A stretch of DNA of 64,000 nucleotides, taken from assembly GCA_934364985.1 (NCBI GenBank), contig CAKRMU010000006.1, positions 1-64,000 of the forward strand, given 5' to 3'. The position numbers were made by a program, and so were the translations under genes. Source of the stretch: an uncultured Porphyromonas sp. (GTDB lineage: Bacteria > Bacteroidota > Bacteroidia > Bacteroidales > Porphyromonadaceae). The notes beneath the pieces were generated by a model. It was not told the origin of the DNA and searched no databases. It saw only the letters and a list, made by a program, of their open reading frames with translations. This document shows, piece by piece, positions 61,994 through 64,000 of this stretch; position 1 is the stretch's first letter; every line of letters begins with the position of its first letter.

Positions 61994-63271
61994 ATGCTGA
62001 CTATTAAGTACCTTTTAGAGAATAGTGAGGATGCCATTAAGCGTCTCAGAGTAAAGCACGTGGAGGCTACTGGGGTGATAGAGAGATTACGCTCTCTTGA
62101 TGAAGAACGCCGTAATACTCAAAGCGAGTTGGATAATTCTTTGGCTGAGCAAAATAAGATCTCTAAAGAAATAGGTCAATTAATGCGTGATGGGAATTGT
62201 GAAAAAGCTGAACAAGCAAAGAGTAATGTCGCCAAACTTAAAGAGACTTCTAAGGCGTTAGAGCTACGCAAGCGAGAGCTGGAGGATTCCATTCAGCAAC
62301 TTATTATTGAGCTTCCCAATGCACCTCATTCGTCAGTTCCGGAAGGTACTTGTGCCGATGATAATGTCGTAGAGCGTATGGGCGGTGAGATTAAGCCCTT
62401 TCCTGGGGGGCTTGAAATATTGCCTCATTGGGAGCTTGCTAAGAAATACGATCTCATCGACTTTGAGTTGGGGGTCAAAATTACAGGTGCTGGCTTTCCT
62501 GTTTATAAAGGTCAAGGGGCAAGGCTACAAAGGGCTTTGATTAACTTTTTCTTAGATAATGCAAGAGAGGCAGGCTACCTTGAGGTGCAGCCCCCTTATG
62601 TAGTTAATGAAAATTCAGGTTATGGTACTGGACAATTGCCTGATAAAGAGGGGCAAATGTATCACTGCGATATAGATAATCTCTATCTTATACCTACGGC
62701 TGAAGTCCCAGTGACTAATATTTTTCGTGATACCATAGTCGATGCAAGTGACTTCCCCATTATGTTGACGGCTTATTCGGCTTGCTTTAGGAGAGAGGCC
62801 GGTAGCTACGGTAAGGATGTTAGAGGTCTTAATCGACTTCATCAGTTTGATAAAGTAGAGTTGGTACGGATAGACCATCCGGATCATTCCTATCAGTCTC
62901 TGCATGAGATGGTGGCTTATGTTGAGACTTTGGTGCAAAAGCTTGAGCTCCCTTATCGTATCCTAAGGCTATGTGGGGGCGATATTAGTTTCACTTCAGC
63001 ATTGACATTTGACTTTGAGGTTTTCTCCGAGGCTCAGAAGCGTTGGCTTGAAGTGAGTTCAGTCTCCAACTTTGAGAGCTTCCAAGCAAATCGTCTCAAA
63101 TGTAGGTTTAAGAACGCTGATGGGAAGACCGAGCTATGCCATACTCTTAATGGGAGTGCTTTAGCTTTGCCACGTATTGTTGCCGCTCTCCTTGAGAATA
63201 ATCAGACTGCTGAGGGTATTGTGATCCCTAAAGCTCTCCGACCATATACTGGTTTTGACATCATCAAATAA
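61994..63271 (+). CDS. serS: seryl-tRNA synthetase
   Basis: 425-aa class II synthetase that charges tRNA-Ser (and tRNA-Sec). The N-terminal coiled-coil tRNA-binding arm (residues 1-110, LRSLDEERRNTQSELDNSLAEQNKISKEI) is followed by the catalytic domain: motif 2 in FRREAGSYGKDVRGLNRLHQFDKVELV and motif 3 in LNGSALALPRIVAALLENNQ. ISFTSALTFDFEVFSEAQKRWLEVSSVSNFESFQ is also typical. Length is normal. The next gene starts 50 nt later. Confidence 0.97.
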   Translation: MLTIKYLLENSEDAIKRLRVKHVEATGVIERLRSLDEERRNTQSELDNSLAEQNKISKEIGQLMRDGNCEKAEQAKSNVAKLKETSKALELRKRELEDSIQQLIIELPNAPHSSVPEGTCADDNVVERMGGEIKPFPGGLEILPHWELAKKYDLIDFELGVKITGAGFPVYKGQGARLQRALINFFLDNAREAGYLEVQPPYVVNENSGYGTGQLPDKEGQMYHCDIDNLYLIPTAEVPVTNIFRDTIVDASDFPIMLTAYSACFRREAGSYGKDVRGLNRLHQFDKVELVRIDHPDHSYQSLHEMVAYVETLVQKLELPYRILRLCGGDISFTSALTFDFEVFSEAQKRWLEVSSVSNFESFQANRLKCRFKNADGKTELCHTLNGSALALPRIVAALLENNQTAEGIVIPKALRPYTGFDIIK

Positions 63272-63321
63272 TCGTAATAGGTGGTATGTATTGTAGCCAC
63301 TCTGATAGACATAGATATAAT

Positions 63322-64000
63322 ATGGAGCATAGTACACGAGGCATTGCCATTTGTCATATCGTCCTGTTTCTCTCTTCAGTAGTAGCATTTTGTCTTCTAT
63401 CTACCCAGCAAGTAGTAGGGCAAACATCGGTCTTATCCCATTCTGCAACGTTTACTTCGAACGAAGAGCTACACTATAAAATCAGTTTTAAGTGGGGTAT
63501 CGTACGAGGACGAATTGGGTATGTAACTATTACTAATCGAGCTACTAAGGGAGGGCAATATTTCAGTCAACTGCTGATGCGAACTACGGGTATTGCAGAG
63601 ACCTTTTATTCTATGCGCGACACATTAGAGACACTCTATGGAGTAGATAAGATGCCCCTGAGATTTGAAAAGAGGATAAATGACAAGGGCTATTATTCTG
63701 AGGATATAAGCACTTTTTCATATACTTCGAGGCAGGTCAAAGTAAATAATAGGCAAAAGGTTAAAGGCGAAATATGCATTGACACAACGTTTGTATTCAA
63801 TCGTTCAAATAAGGCAATAATCGATTTGCTCTCCTCATTGGCGATGGTACGAACCTACGACTTCGTTAGTCCGAGTGAGGGGCGTTCAATGCGAGCAGTA
63901 GTCCCTTTGGCAGATACTAAAACCGATATTGAGTATGTCTTTAAAGGATTTGAAACCATCATGATGCCCGACGGCTCGCAAAAGCAAGCGATGAAAATAG
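63322..64000 (+). CDS. DUF3108 domain protein, truncated by the window edge
   Basis: Open frame from an ATG at 63322 to the right edge (226 codons seen, no stop). A signal peptide (FLSSVVAFCLLSTQQVVGQ) is followed by a beta-rich DUF3108-like domain: NEELHYKISFKWGIVRGRIGYVTITNRA near the start, TTGIAETFYSMRDTLETLYGVDKMPLRFEKRIND later. Relatives are periplasmic or surface proteins of unknown function. The 3' part lies outside the window. Confidence 0.75.
   Translation, partial: MEHSTRGIAICHIVLFLSSVVAFCLLSTQQVVGQTSVLSHSATFTSNEELHYKISFKWGIVRGRIGYVTITNRATKGGQYFSQLLMRTTGIAETFYSMRDTLETLYGVDKMPLRFEKRINDKGYYSEDISTFSYTSRQVKVNNRQKVKGEICIDTTFVFNRSNKAIIDLLSSLAMVRTYDFVSPSEGRSMRAVVPLADTKTDIEYVFKGFETIMMPDGSQKQAMKI

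Overview
The window looks like chromosomal DNA of a Bacteroidota member close to Porphyromonas. The grounds are TAnnTTTG-type -7 promoter elements (two with TTTG exactly 19 nt upstream), a C10 (streptopain-like) peptidase with GEVEDY domains, BT_3928/DoxX, DUF1599 and NfeD/FloA families, and an AT-leaning composition. The genus call is inference. There is no rRNA, CRISPR array, phage or intact insertion sequence. About 50 protein genes and five tRNA genes are supported.

Layout: 0.7-6.9 kb is a + strand run leuS, yitT-like, rdgB, xseA, xseB. 7.1-13.8 kb is a - strand block: pdxH, trkH-trkA-dxs, M48 lipoprotein peptidase. tRNA-Lys follows at 14.5 kb. 14.8-23.1 kb (-) holds a tricorn-like protease, an SDR epimerase, a porin and an ABC importer. 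23.4-28.3 kb (-) is a tightly packed housekeeping and transport run: DUF695-like, BASS transporter, MBL-fold hydrolase, hemH, rnhA, thiamine pyrophosphokinase, PnuC/PnuT. 28.8-35.0 kb (-) is the most striking locus: two tandem lipoproteins homologous to cholesterol-dependent cytolysins, followed by a C10 cysteine protease lipoprotein carrying a thioredoxin-like CxxC domain. 35.3-38.2 kb (-) is dprA, thioesterase, U32. 38.7-42.0 kb (+) is pepE, DUF1599, DoxX-like, tpiA. 42.3 kb (-) is purB. 44.0-47.8 kb (+) is a secreted unknown, nfeD, floA, nucleoside phosphorylase. 48.1-53.0 kb (-) is topB, pyrI-pyrB, and an AspT/YidE transporter. 53.4 kb has tRNA-Leu and tRNA-Gly. 53.9-58.1 kb (-) is a Clp ATPase, a cytidylate kinase-like protein and a CoA-transferase. 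59.0-60.8 kb is a convergent restriction-modification pair. 61.2-64.0 kb has two identical tRNA-Val genes (-), serS, and a truncated DUF3108 gene (+).

Two things stand out. First, the pore-former pair plus protease resembles the recently described two-component CDC-like (CDCL) toxins of Bacteroidota, which are lipidated, proteolytically activated and antibacterial. The co-encoded protease suggests a built-in activator, which is a hypothesis. Second, eleven clear arrays and one weak array of a 23-nt-period repeat sit only in intergenic gaps, roughly one per 5 kb. Each unit is a 17-nt degenerate palindrome (consensus near CGAATACCNGGTATTCG) followed by a 6-nt linker, usually four units in 86 nt. 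Period and placement recall the BrickBuilt minisatellite/MITE of P. gingivalis, but these arrays are short and highly diverged while keeping the phase and the dyad symmetry.
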